A stretch of 64,000 nucleotides of DNA, from assembly GCA_033816765.1 (NCBI GenBank), contig CM066291.1, positions 930,001-994,000 on the forward strand. Direction: 5' to 3'. This document shows, piece by piece, positions 10,119 through 21,259 of this stretch. Within the stretch, counting starts at the first letter, position 1. Each line of letters starts with the position of its first letter. The stretch is from Nothopassalora personata (lineage: Eukaryota; Ascomycota; Dothideomycetes; Mycosphaerellales; Mycosphaerellaceae). The notes beneath the pieces are model-generated. The model saw only the letters and a list, made by a program, of their open reading frames with translations, was not told where the DNA came from and did not search any database. The position numbers and the translations under genes are program-made.

Positions 10119-12110
10119 ATGGCCACAGCGATGGCGGTACCTCCACTGGCCCCACGGCCTATAGCGGTCTGGTCGCCTCCCAAGCATCATCACCACATGG
10201 ACGGCAAGGAAAACCGTCCTGCTCTCAAACACATACACAACAAATCACCTCCAGCCCGCTCCGGGAGAGAACGACCGTGTGACGGCTGCCGACGACGCAA
10301 AAGCAAATGTATTCTTCAGGAGAATCGTCGCTGTGTTTTATGCGAGTTCCACAAGCAGGACTGCACGTTTGTGGAGAACGCACTGCCCAGGAAGCGCAAG
10401 ATAGAGGATGGTTCCAAACCTGATAGTCCTTCAAAGAGGAGCTCTGCATCGATCCCGCGGTCCACTCCCACGACTGGTCCATCTCGACCATCGACTACGC
10501 CTGCTCCACTGCCAGCGCCTCAGCCCTCGATGAGGAAACCTTTTGCAGTGGATGAGACGCTGAGCCTGCAGCGCCATCGCCATTGCAAGTATCTCGGTCA
10601 GACGACAGCCCAAGATGCTATCCTCATAGGACTTGGGACTTTCAACGACAAGAACGAGACAGACTCACAGATCGGTACCTTGCGACAGGTCACCAGCAGC
10701 GAGTACTTCAGCACCCACGCCGATTCTGATTCGCAGATGCCTGATGATGAGGCTCGAGCTCTAGCTGATATCGAAGAGGTCGTCGGAGCTCACGGTCCTG
10801 CCCTTATCGACATCTACTTTCGCAATGTGCATCCAAGTTATCCAATAATACAGAAGCCAGCGTTCCTGGACCGATATTACCATGGAGATAGGAAGTTCAA
10901 CCCGCCACTTATTGCAGCGATATATCTATTGGCATTGGCATGGTGGGATCGAGATGTAACAGTGCGATCACATCCCAAGCCTGACGTTGCAAAGCTTGAG
11001 TATATTGCACTCACCAGCCTCACGGTAGCGATGCAACGACCCAAGATCTCGGCAGTACAAGCGGGACTTCTCTTGTTGCAGCGTGCCAAATCGAGCACAT
11101 GGACATTGACTGTCCAGCTCGTTGCACTGGGCCAGGATATTGGACTCCATCTCGACTGCTCCGAGTGGTCGATACCACGCTGGGAACGTTTACTGCGTAA
11201 GAGACTGGCATGGGCGCTCTATATGCAGGACAAATGGAGTGCTGTCATGCACGGTCGACCATCCCACATCAACGCAGCAGACTGGAACGTATCCGTGCCT
11301 TCTGAAGAGGACTTTGACGAAACCTTTCAGCCACTGCCAACACCAAATGAAGACGTCGACGAACAACAGGCTCGAGGCCGTATGGTCTTCATGCAGATGA
11401 TCTCTCTGACCAGCATCATGGCCGAAGTCTGCGAAGCTTTCTACAGCGAGACCGCGAAGGCCGAATACGCACGTGCAGGCCGCTACGCAACGCAGTTGGT
11501 TCTCAACCGCGCCAAACCAGTACAGCTGAAGCTGAAGAACTGGCACGCGAGCCTCCCGGCTAGTTGCAAGATGGACAGTTTCACGCCTGGGCAGCTGTCG
11601 CCGCAAGGATACCTCCACTTGGCATACTTTGCTACTGAGATCAGCATCCACCGAAGGATAGTACAGTCCCTCGACCCCGCGAGCTCGGATCCATATATGC
11701 TCTACATTTGCCGCTCAGCCGCCAAGACCCGCCTCATCAGCGCGCTGGACTTTGCCAATCGGCTCAAGCCTGAGCACCTCGATGCATTCTGGTATTTTGC
11801 CTCAGCGTCCAATTTTGCGTTGATCAGCACTTTCGGCGCCCTGTTGATGGCGACGAGTCCTGGCAGAGAAGAAGCACACTTCTACGCTTGTCGGCTGGAC
11901 GAGTTCAAATGGACCTTGACCGTGAGCAGCAAGAAAGCAGTGTGGATACAGGACGCATTGAAGAAGCTGGCTGCCACATCGCAGATGTTGAAAGGTCTGC
12001 CAGAGAAGCCGAGCGTACAGCCGAAGAGTGAGCTGAACACATCGAGCTATCATCCGAATGGGGATGCCGTGGAGACGGATAGATGGAGTACGGAGCCGAC
12101 TTTGGCATAG
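10119..12110 (+). CDS. Zn2Cys6 fungal transcription factor
   Basis: Single-exon gene of 663 codons with an ATG start. The N-terminus carries a Zn(II)2Cys6 binuclear cluster with Cys at residues 54, 57, 64, 72, 75 and 82 (CDGCRRRKSKC, then CVLCEFHKQDC), followed by a basic PRKRK linker. Residues ~220-560 resemble the fungal-specific transcription factor domain: YFRNVHPSYPIIQKPAF, then hydrophobic helices around LIAAIYLLALAWW, and WERLLRKRLAWALYMQDKW with an HGRPS motif. This is a nuclear DNA-binding regulator. The FHKQDC-type cluster reminded me of the Dal81/TamA nitrogen-regulator group, but that is a weak memory and targets cannot be told from sequence. The reading frame is complete with no lesions. 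Confidence 0.9.
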   Translation: MATAMAVPPLAPRPIAVWSPPKHHHHMDGKENRPALKHIHNKSPPARSGRERPCDGCRRRKSKCILQENRRCVLCEFHKQDCTFVENALPRKRKIEDGSKPDSPSKRSSASIPRSTPTTGPSRPSTTPAPLPAPQPSMRKPFAVDETLSLQRHRHCKYLGQTTAQDAILIGLGTFNDKNETDSQIGTLRQVTSSEYFSTHADSDSQMPDDEARALADIEEVVGAHGPALIDIYFRNVHPSYPIIQKPAFLDRYYHGDRKFNPPLIAAIYLLALAWWDRDVTVRSHPKPDVAKLEYIALTSLTVAMQRPKISAVQAGLLLLQRAKSSTWTLTVQLVALGQDIGLHLDCSEWSIPRWERLLRKRLAWALYMQDKWSAVMHGRPSHINAADWNVSVPSEEDFDETFQPLPTPNEDVDEQQARGRMVFMQMISLTSIMAEVCEAFYSETAKAEYARAGRYATQLVLNRAKPVQLKLKNWHASLPASCKMDSFTPGQLSPQGYLHLAYFATEISIHRRIVQSLDPASSDPYMLYICRSAAKTRLISALDFANRLKPEHLDAFWYFASASNFALISTFGALLMATSPGREEAHFYACRLDEFKWTLTVSSKKAVWIQDALKKLAATSQMLKGLPEKPSVQPKSELNTSSYHPNGDAVETDRWSTEPTLA

Positions 12111-13908
12111 AAGGGCACTTGTTGCCAATGAGTTTACTGACATTTGACGACCGTATGATAGATGATACCGATAGATGCAGAAATACGACAGGGTTTTTAT
12201 GATACCGTCTTGCTGTCAACTTGGGCTCGTTTTGCTGACATTTCGTACGCATCGTCATCAGTCCAGAGGAAATATCTGAGACCCACCGTCATGCTTGAGA
12301 CGAAGATCCCTCCCTGTCAATCACGGGCAGCCTATGGGACGTTTATAGTTCAATAGCAATGAACGTGAGCTCTACCAGAAGGAAGTTGTAACCTCTCAAC
12401 CGCTATTTCCCTGACATCTCGACATCGACCTCAATCGCTCGCCTGCTCAAATTCCACCGTATCCGTCGTCAAACCCGATTGATCCCACATCACCATTCCA
12501 CTTCCCCATGTCATCAACGTTGCATCCGACATTACAAACCCTTGCTTGATCTCCAGCACAAATCACACCCAAAATCTACAGCCACGGTGCCGAAGTCGGC
12601 ACCCAGGAAACATCTCTTCCACCCTTGCTCGCTTGCCCTTCGCCAGTGCCACACCACCACCACCATCGTAACTGCATCTCTTCGACACGGCCACGAGCCC
12701 TCGCCCTCGCCCTCGCATTCAAAATGCCAAGCGATCTCAGCATCGTTCGGCAGGATGCGTGGAATAGGCTCGGTCCTCATTCCCTGAGATCGGTGTAGTC
12801 ATTATGTTGAGGCCAGTAAGTATCAAGTAGGACCTATCTCCATGGCCGGAAGCGGCAAGCGGAACATGGCGTAAGGGCTGGGTGCGGCGATCCATATATT
12901 ACTTGAAAGCAGGCAATGGTGTAACGCATGCGACAGGCAGCACGGAGCATGTTGGAGCATGTTGTGGGCTGTTCATCTTGTGTATTTTCCCCGGGGGAGG
13001 GGGGGGGGGGGGGGGTTCGGGCTGCCCTCTGCTCAGCGCAAGCACAAAGGCTTGGTCATGTGGCGAATAAGTAGGCCCGTGCTTCTCGCTTGTCGTGGCG
13101 GCGTCCTTGTCGCGGTAGTTTGCCCTGCCCGTGCTCTCTAGAGGTTCACAAAGGGTCCCCGTCTCGGCCTGAACATAACATTTTCATGGCAACTGCTGGA
13201 CAAGACAACTGACTGTTCACCACGATACCCCACCCTCTCTAAAGGCGAATAAAACGCAACATGAGAGTCTCTGTCCGGAAGAACAGGGCGAAAACGCTGC
13301 AGAAAATCTTCTGGCAAGAGCCGTCGAAAAACCATCTCTGCTACATAAAGCATCACGAGACCCTCCACAAGTGTGTGGCCTGCTTATTTCTGCAGTGCTG
13401 CTTTCCCCAAAGCATCGTTAAGATGAAGGACATCTCTGGGGAGCTCCAGGAGAAAAAGTGTGCACCTTCCATTTCGTCCGCGCACGTGAATGGTACGCGT
13501 GAAAATAAGTCGACTCACAAGGCGATGCCCGTCACGCCCAAATAAGCCTCGTCCAGATAGAAGAAGGCATGATGGCGAGAAGGTATGTCGTGTAAAATGT
13601 CATAAATGGATGTGATCGATGTACGATGAGGATACCTTCGATATGGCGGAATTAGGATTGCAACCCCAACTTCCTCACAACAAGATCCGCCACAACCTCA
13701 GCCGTTGGCATGTTCTGCCGCAGCATATTCAAATTGTAGTTCAGAATATCAAAGCTTTCGACGATATGCCAGGATATCATCTTGACATTCAACCGACATG
13801 GTTGATGAAACGCAAAGTCTCATCAACAGTGTCCTTACAGTCGGCAATGTTGTCGTTGACCCTGCGCTGATCTTCCTCGACATTCTGGCTCATACCGGGC
13901 GTTGTCTC
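12111..13908. other. Intergenic, no gene recognised
   Basis: Nothing protein-like is visible. The stretch contains a long poly-G tract at 12999-13015. Small frames at 12479-12787 and 13261-13545 have no recognisable character and are not called. Confidence 0.4.
12993..13015. repeat. Poly-G tract
   Basis: Five G, one A, then an uninterrupted run of 17 G. Such a run is prone to length error in sequencing and replication slippage, and can form a G-quadruplex on the + strand. Confidence 0.9.
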
Positions 13909-14490
13909 CTATAGATCCCTCAGCCGCTGCTCAATAGCATGGTGCTCAGCGACTTGAGTAGCCTGCATGTTCGAAAGCAAGGCACGAAGCTCATCATGTT
14001 CGCGAGTCGTCAGCGGATGTCCTGATGCATCATTATGCTCCTGGTCCTGTACTTGAATCACTACTGGCTCTTTCCATTTGCTTCTTTGTCGTGGTGGCAC
14101 CGACGATGAGGAGTTTGAAGCGATCTATAGGGCCACAGACTCCATTCTACCATCATGACTCGATGATGGCTCCCTTTTGATCGTTAGGGGCTCTCACTTG
14201 ATCGATACCGACTCTCGCTTAATTGATCATGGCTCGCGCTTGTTTCTTCCCTTGATCGGGATACACACTCTCTTCACCTTGAAATATGGCTGATTGGCGA
14301 CTCCGATCGACGAGGCCTCCGCCGGTCCAGCTCCTGCAGTTCGCGCACTCTTTCTTCCAACCACGATGCTTCGTATCTGTGGACAGTGCTCCAATACTTT
14401 AGTGCGATGAAAGCGAGGGAGGAGATTTTCAATACGAGTTGCTCCAGGAGGAACACGCGAGGGTTCCTGACAAAAGAGGTAGCGGCTCAT
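13909..14490 (-). pseudogene. Degenerate KREP-repeat protein remnant
   Basis: On the minus strand, between 14250 and 14150, a 21-nt unit recurs about four times with decay. It translates as KREP.SI / KRESVSI / K*EPLTI / KREPSSS, the third copy holding a stop. Upstream, another frame reads YEASWLEERVRELQELDRR, with helical, coiled-coil-like character. Downstream a third frame reads PPRQRSKWKEPVVIQVQDQE and ends with a helix of Glu/His/Arg type. The pieces lie in different frames with stops between them and no convincing splice sites. This looks like a broken gene encoding a charged protein; identity unknown. It could instead be chance. Confidence 0.3.
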
Positions 14491-15133
14491 TTCTAAATGC
14501 TACAGCGATATCAAGCTGCGTAGAGTGCTTCGAGTACCTGCGACGCAGCGAGGTGCGCATCAACGCTTCCCCTTGACAAGCAGCATCTACGCTGCAGCGC
14601 GTCTTTCGTGGCGTTCATAAGGCAATCGTGTCCGTGTACAGGCGGCCACCTCTTTTGTCGACAGCCCTCGGCGCCAAGGCGAAGCACAGGCCACATCGAT
14701 GTTTTCAAGTGAACGCTTATACCCCATCGCGGCGCGAAATTCGTCACGAATATTGAAGTGATGAAGAACAGGAAATGCGACAGGTGTTTATGATACGAGA
14801 TTGCCAGAAGAGATGGCTGTGCCGTTTACTTTTTTCCATTCGCATGACAGCTAGGTATGCTATGAGAGAAGCTTGGTGCTGAAGAGCCGCTGCCGATAAT
14901 ACATGAGCCGTGTACATTTATCTTTCGGGTCCGTCCAACCCATGGACAGAAAAGAGCAAGTCCATCATCCTTCTATAGTGGTCGTCGTGATAATCCCCCC
15001 AATGTCATTTTTCCCAACTGCCCAATTGACCAGATCGCGTGCCGCGTCATTCCCATTTGATTCGTAAGAAATGGACACCGCACGCCACGCTTGAACGAAA
15101 CAGACAAAATTGACACCCAAGGACCCCAATTCG
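14491..15133. other. Intergenic, no gene recognised
   Basis: About 640 bp at the 3' side of the Set3-like gene. It probably includes that gene's 3' UTR. No protein-like frame was seen. Confidence 0.4.
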
Positions 15134-17926
15134 TTATGTGACAGCCGAGACCTCTGAGGTGTCCTCCATCTTGACATCCTCATCAATGGCTGACCCACCC
15201 TCTGCCGCTCTGGCTTCGGAAGATGGTGATGGCTGGAGGGCAGCTTTCCGTCGAGTGTAATCACTCAGACTCAGCTTCTTCTTGGCGGGCGTCGAGGCGA
15301 CAGCGGCCTGCACTGAAGGAGAGAACACCGAGCTGCCAGCAAGAGAAGCGGGAGACTGGACGACCGAATTTGCAGTCGATCCAGGCGTGCCATTCGTGGG
15401 GAAGATGGTTGCAGCAGAGAAGGGCTGTGTAGGTGGTGGTGGCAAGTCAATATGCAGCTCGGCAGGTATGTGGCTCGCTTGCGATGCCTCTGATTCCACG
15501 GAAGCTGCTTTGGCTGGGCAGGGCGGTGCTGGAGGTTCAATAGGCGGCAACTGCTTGACATCGTCCTTGCTGGCCTCAGGATGTAGAACACTGGTATGAC
15601 GTGTGGGGTAAGCTGCCGTGTCTTGGACAGCTGGCGAGGCATCTTCCATCTCAACATCCTGTCGCGCTGCAGGCTCGGAATGTTCTGTGGAGGCGGCTAG
15701 CTCACTGGCAAGCACTGGCACTGGAGACGATGGTGGGTCTACACCCGCGGCGCCAGGCGAGTCAATCTCCATCTTATCTGCGGGCACGACTGGCAAAGCT
15801 GCTTCAAGACGCGCCCGCTGGCTGGCAGCGATGGCACGGTTGTTCCGTGCGCACATTTCCATCAGCCTTTGTCGGTTCGAGACGAAAGGTCTTCGTGGCT
15901 TGGGTGCTCGAGGCGGTGGTGCTGGAGGATCCAGCTCGCACTGTGTGACGGCATCGACGTAAATCGGCTTCATGTACTTTACAACTTTATTTGGCGGTCT
16001 GCCAGGGCCTCTTTGTGGCTTCGGCTTCCTGCCTGGAGGCGCTTTACCAGAGTGAGCACCACTATGCTTCGTACTGCCCGATTCCGGGTACTTCGAGTCA
16101 TTGTTATGGAAGCCCAGCTGCTTCGAGGCAGTGGCGCTTGGCGTGTTGAGGGTCGGGCCATTGTTGTTGCGCTTCTTCTTCGCTTGTTTCCCAGCACGCT
16201 CTTCCTCTTGCCTCCGGAATATCTCTTCCTCCTTTGCCAGCTTTTTCCGTTCTCTTTCGGAGAGCTCGGTGACACCAGATGACTGACCATTGGTGGAGTA
16301 GTGTGTGTTCGGTGTGATGTCTCGACTGGCCGAACCTCGGCCGACCGAGCCCGTTGTCGATCTCGACTCGGAGGGATCATCGTCAACGTCGATCTTGCGT
16401 GCCTCACTGCCCGATCGACTGGTCACAGGGTGCGTATCAAGAGGCGAGATGTGTTGTCCATTCTTCCGCTTCTTGCCCTTGAATGGCTTTGGCTGAGCAT
16501 CTTGCTGGATTCTGCCTCGACGATCAAAGCGAGACATGTAACATTCCGGGGAGCCGCACGCACATGGACCGCAATTAGCAAGTGCTGTGGACACCCAGCC
16601 CGAGAAGACCTCCAACTGTTGTTGTGTGAGGTTGTTCCTGGCGGCCAACTCTGGAAGGCCGTCATGAGTGTCCCAGCTGACGGCCACTTCCTCGCCCGGG
16701 TCGATCTGTCGAGTCGCCATGAAGCAAAAGTGGTAGTTGACCTGCTCCGTGACCAGAATCTGCAAACGTGCATTCGGGTTGCAGCTGCGACGGACATAAC
16801 GAAGATCGGTGCCTTCGTTTCGTGCGTCGATGAAGATGGGTAGTTGTTGGTGGAAGAAGACGAATGGCTCCGGATGGCGTAGTTGTGTCCATCGATTGGC
16901 ATCGTCCTGCTGATAGTCCGTCTTGAATCCGACGTGACCCTTCAACTCACCAATGTATGCTCCTGGAGCGACGGGATCAACCACAGTGACTGCTTTCCAC
17001 GCTGGGAATGCGCCGTCGTATTGGACAGTGTCGTCGCGGACATCCGTGATGTCGATCTGTGCTTTGCCAGGTATGTCATCGAGGACGCCATCCCATCGCA
17101 TGAGCACTTCTCCCTTGGCTTGGTGATGCTCAGCACGAAAATCTTCTTCGGAGCAATTGACCCAGTCGGATAGGCTGTTGGTGACGGCAATGCTGTTGTA
17201 CAGGTTGGCTTCGGTGACGGCCCAGTCGTCTTCACGATACCGCTGCAAGAACTCTTCCGAGTACAGGTCGACGGGCGATTCTGGCGACCGTGACACGCTC
17301 CGACGCTGGTTGACGTTGGACGCATTCCGCTTCCGCGAGTGACCTTTGATGGCGGTGGCAGTCGTGGGAGCGGTCGCGGTGGAGTCTGATGCGCGATGGC
17401 TGGTCTTGGGACGTTTTGCAGGTGGTGGCGCCGCATCGCGCGGGCTGGCGCTGTTTCGGTCGTGTCGCAGCTTGTCGACGGGCCACCCATTTGTTTGTGC
17501 AGCACCTGGCTCCTTCACCTTCTTCTTGTGATTCTTTGAGGGAGCGCGCTTTATGCCGTTAGCCGCAGGCTCGACGTGCTCTCTCTTCTGGCGCTGTCGT
17601 TGGCGCGCCCGAAGGTGGTCCACCTCGATGTCTGGGTTGCAGTCGACGCACACGTGCTCCAGTTCTTCCGGCAGTTTCGATTCGTCGTACTGCGGATAGT
17701 AACACGACTGATGTTGCCATCGATCGCACCTGTCGCACGCGACTGTCCAACCATCGTCGTCAGCAAAGCCGCAGATGCAGCTGATCTGGCCATCGTCTTC
17801 GGGCACGCTCGTTTCCGCGGGGGCACGGTAGTGTTGGTGGTGGACGGCATGGTACGCGGACGCAAGCGGATTGTGAGCGAAGTGAGGACCGGTGATAGCC
17901 TTGACCGGGTAAGAGGTGTCGTTCAT
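15134..17926 (-). CDS. PHD-finger/SET-domain chromatin protein, Set3-like
   Basis: Protein of 930 aa from the ATG at 17926 (MNDTSYPVKAI). Residues 49-97 form a PHD finger: CICGF, then CDRCDRWQH and HVCVDC. After a basic disordered linker a SET domain spans roughly 309-421 with RRSCNPNA at 379-386 and a C-terminal WDTHDG; a Cys cluster CGPCACGSPEC follows at 452-462. PHD-then-SET order is that of yeast Set3 and animal MLL5, whose SET domains are thought not to methylate. Set3 is the scaffold of a histone deacetylase complex and its PHD reads H3K4 methylation. The C-terminal half is disordered and Pro/Ser-rich with a DYTRRKAALQ patch. The same frame stays open for 99 codons upstream to a TTG at 18223 without any ATG, so an extra upstream exon cannot be excluded. 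Confidence 0.88.
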   Translation of the reverse strand: MNDTSYPVKAITGPHFAHNPLASAYHAVHHQHYRAPAETSVPEDDGQISCICGFADDDGWTVACDRCDRWQHQSCYYPQYDESKLPEELEHVCVDCNPDIEVDHLRARQRQRQKREHVEPAANGIKRAPSKNHKKKVKEPGAAQTNGWPVDKLRHDRNSASPRDAAPPPAKRPKTSHRASDSTATAPTTATAIKGHSRKRNASNVNQRRSVSRSPESPVDLYSEEFLQRYREDDWAVTEANLYNSIAVTNSLSDWVNCSEEDFRAEHHQAKGEVLMRWDGVLDDIPGKAQIDITDVRDDTVQYDGAFPAWKAVTVVDPVAPGAYIGELKGHVGFKTDYQQDDANRWTQLRHPEPFVFFHQQLPIFIDARNEGTDLRYVRRSCNPNARLQILVTEQVNYHFCFMATRQIDPGEEVAVSWDTHDGLPELAARNNLTQQQLEVFSGWVSTALANCGPCACGSPECYMSRFDRRGRIQQDAQPKPFKGKKRKNGQHISPLDTHPVTSRSGSEARKIDVDDDPSESRSTTGSVGRGSASRDITPNTHYSTNGQSSGVTELSERERKKLAKEEEIFRRQEEERAGKQAKKKRNNNGPTLNTPSATASKQLGFHNNDSKYPESGSTKHSGAHSGKAPPGRKPKPQRGPGRPPNKVVKYMKPIYVDAVTQCELDPPAPPPRAPKPRRPFVSNRQRLMEMCARNNRAIAASQRARLEAALPVVPADKMEIDSPGAAGVDPPSSPVPVLASELAASTEHSEPAARQDVEMEDASPAVQDTAAYPTRHTSVLHPEASKDDVKQLPPIEPPAPPCPAKAASVESEASQASHIPAELHIDLPPPPTQPFSAATIFPTNGTPGSTANSVVQSPASLAGSSVFSPSVQAAVASTPAKKKLSLSDYTRRKAALQPSPSSEARAAEGGSAIDEDVKMEDTSEVSAVT

Positions 17927-18590
17927 GCTATCCTTTCTGTGGAAAAGGGCTTGGAGGCTAGGTGACAGGATCTTGGTGATGTCGGCGGCGCATGACTGAA
18001 ATGCCACGTTCTGGGCGGTGGGGACGCTGGTGAAGACGCCGGCTCCCACTGCGCCGACTGCGTCGAGTATCGTGCGCGTTTTGGACTCCTTTTGGGGGGG
18101 AACAAAGGACAGTTTGTCGAGACGAGTCACGAGAGCCCGACGGTACTGCAGTCGTGCTAGAGCATCGATTCGGGCAGCTGTCGAATCGTAGTGGCCGGTG
18201 GAGCGTGTTGGGCGGTGGGCCAAAGGGTCATGGGCGCAGAGCGCAAAGTTCTCGTCGTGGTGGTCGTGAAAAAGGCGACCGGAAGCAGGCAGGTGAGAGG
18301 AGTCGCACGGCGCGGGTCGAGGACGGCGTCGCAGTCGATGCTGTGTGTTCGCGGTGCGCAGGCTGTGGGGAGGCGAAGATTAGCAGTCAGTAAGGAGTAC
18401 CGAGTGAAGAATTGGAAGCGTGTGCAAGGCAGACGGTGGCTCTGGCATGCGCTGCGTGGGTGAGCGAGAGACGGCTGTTGCGTGTGAGTAGCGCCAGAAT
18501 CGACACGGCCAGAAGCGTGCTAGCGCCAGTCGCTTAGTGAGCAAGCCAAAATGTGTCTCCCCCATCTTCTCGCAGTGCAGTGCAGCAGTG

Positions 18591-18618
18591 CAGGGCAGGG
18601 CAGGGCAGGGCAGGGCAG
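18591..18618. repeat. (CAGGG)n microsatellite
   Basis: Five and a half perfect CAGGG units, preceded by two imperfect GCAGT units. Confidence 0.9.
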
Positions 18619-21133
18619 CCGCACATCGGCGCCCGGATCCGTGCTGCTGCTACTGTACGACGCTGGCCCTGACATGCCCGGTGCTGGCTCCGGGCTCGAC
18701 GTGGCAGTTTCATACATATGCCGCTCGAGATATCTTCCGTGGGACGCTCGCCGTCAGCGTCTGATGATGTACGACCAGGCATCCATCCAGCACCAGAGCA
18801 GAGCACGGCGAGCGCGACGATGAGGTCAGTCGAGGGATTGTGAAAATCGTGTTGATAAGCATGCCGGGCAACAGCGGGAGGGGCGATGCCGCGCTATGAG
18901 TCGAAGCGGTATAGCTCAGGAAGTGAAACGCGAGATGTGGATGGGCAGCAGAAGGATGATTGGCTGCGTCGTCGCCTCGTCCAAGCTTGATGCATGCTTT
19001 AGGCTTCGTGCTCTCGACCGCGTACTGTATACTACTACTGGTACGCGGCGCCAGGACTTCTGGCCGGCGTCCAATGCTTGAGCCGTACGAGACACGAGAC
19101 GGCGGCGGCAGCGACGACGTCTTCTGCCTGTCTCTTCGATACACTCCAACAACCACTACTCTGCCTGCGCCGTAACACTGCTTCCGAAGGTCTTCGTGAC
19201 GTACAGTACATACCACTCATCAGAGAAGCCCAGATGGCAGCTCAACAGCACTTCCACGCCGACATGGTAATGCATGCTCGCATAAGTTATGCTTTTGCCT
19301 TCGACGCATGGGAATGCTAAGCCGCTTCCGCGCTCAAACCCCTCGACCAGATCCTTCCGCTCCGATCTCGCGCATTGACACGCAAGCTGCAACCAGCTGA
19401 TGAGAAGCTGCTGTTCTCCTACATTGAATCTACTGGCACCACCACGCCGTGGACGTGGGAGAGACATTGCTTATGCAGCCTTGGACAGCACAGAGACCGA
19501 GTGCGCTCTAACAAATGACCGTCGCGAAGCTAATCACCCTGACGATACCCCCCCCCATGTCGACTCAACGAGACACCTTCGTTCCGACGTCGCGGTGAAG
19601 GGCATTCCGATAGAAACTGTATTGCCAGGCAGGCGACATTGGCTCGCCATCCTCCCAGACGAGCTCGAGTGCTATATTCATATGATGATACTTTCAAAGA
19701 GCTATCCACGACTTTGGTGAGGCCGAAGCCTGTAATATTTACGGATGCGCTGCGATGACACGATCAAGCGTTAGACATGCAGCATTGATCGGAACAAATA
19801 CGATGTCTGTGCCGAATATATACACTGCGACGCTTGCACTGTAGCTGCCGGCCTACCGAAGCTATCGTCGACGTGGTAAAGAGCCATTGCGCTGGGCTGA
19901 ATGGGCTTCACATGGCTGCGCGGCATCATCAGGAATCAAGTGCGGGTTCACGCGGTTGCGCACGAGATAAAAGCATCCCTTCGAACAACGTAACGTGCAG
20001 CTCCGTTGCCACGGCGAACAATAGGTTGGTACGTGGTCCGTTCTATTCTGTCCTCGAAGCATACGCCAAGCCGCACCATCCTCAGAGTCATTCAACAGCA
20101 TGGCGACTCGACACTGTGAACGCGGACGCATGCGAGGGCCTTCCATCGTGATTGTCTCGTTCTCGTGACGCAGATGAATGATGTACGTCTTCTTTGTTTG
20201 CCAACGAAGAACATATTGTAGACAGTGCGATAACTCTCAGCAGTGGAGCTCCCCCTCGCAACATGGCCGTACATCACCATAAAATGGACGGCTTTTTGTA
20301 TCGACGCGGCCAGGCGATAAGAGGCATTGTAGAATTATCGCCACGGCTCTACAATCGACGCAGGCATACCACGAGCTTGGCACGATCCACACGGGATGGA
20401 GTAGATCAACTGCTGGACCATCGAGTGCTTGAGCACTTGAATGTGCTGCGAACGGATAGCCATGTCGCGTGCAGCAGCAAGAGCTGAACATTGCAAGACC
20501 GGATTGAGGTTCCCCATATTCTCTTGGCTCTATACCCGTTGCGATATTGATGGTACTACCCTCACTGAGCGTGATGGCCATGGACTCTACCACTGACTAG
20601 AGGACCATAGCTCTCCAAGCAGCAGTCGCGGGACTTACCTGGGCAACGCCCAACTCCATCGAGCTCGTGCATCTGAAGTCCAGCGTGGTCGGTGAATGCC
20701 ATGAGCCTCTTTGCTTCACCGTTGAAATCGAAGTTGCTTGTAGCGGGCGTAGGAGGCACGAAGCATACTTTTCAGGCCTTTGTCCAACATCACACTCCAT
20801 GTCCCACTTTGCTCTCATCTCAATGACCGTCAACCTGCAAGCAGCCGTCACGCGGACAAAGTCTCGCACCGTCGCACGGCAACCAGTGTGCTGCAGACAC
20901 CCGCTCCTCGGGTCAAGTTCTGGCAACAGCTGTGCGACTTTGGTTCCAGATATATTTGAAAGTTCAAGGCAGTGCAATAAGGGTGCAACAGAGCAATTCG
21001 AGTCTTTGATATACACAAAGACAGCCACAACGTGAGTTCTGCAGCTTCACGTTCACTTTACTTTCACATGCCAACGCCCCTGCAGCTGTCCTGAATTTCG
21101 ACTGGGGTTAGGCTTGGCTTGCGTGCTAGAGCA

Positions 21134-21156
21134 AACGTCCAACGTCCAACGTCCAA
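21134..21156. repeat. Short tandem repeat (ACGTCCA)3
   Basis: Three adjacent copies of a 7-bp unit, ACGTCCA, about 100 bp before the ATG at 21260. It may be a cluster of factor-binding sites in the promoter or simple slippage. Confidence 0.6.
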
Positions 21157-21259
21157 CTCTCTTAGTCACGCGGCCATCTCTTCTCCTCTAAGACGGTTTG
21201 AACAGCACCACCAGCGAATTTGATACAACACATCGCCCTGCAATGCAACGACCTACAAG

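Larger units (their letters stand above)
17927..21259. other. Intergenic 3.3 kb, no gene recognised
   Basis: Divergent intergenic region. It begins with the 5' leader of the Set3-like gene and ends with the promoter of the gene at 21260. It holds a pentanucleotide microsatellite (18591-18618) and a short triplicated TCCAACG motif (21134-21156), about 100 bp upstream of the next start. Many short frames are present, none protein-like. Confidence 0.4.

Noticed and set aside
10119..12110. Possibility that the Zn2Cys6 gene belongs to a secondary-metabolite cluster
   Set aside because: No polyketide synthase, peptide synthetase, terpene cyclase or tailoring gene lies nearby; the neighbours are unrelated.
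15282..17965. Several plus-strand frames of 60-180 codons opposite the Set3-like gene
   Set aside because: All are shadows of a well-supported PHD/SET coding region.
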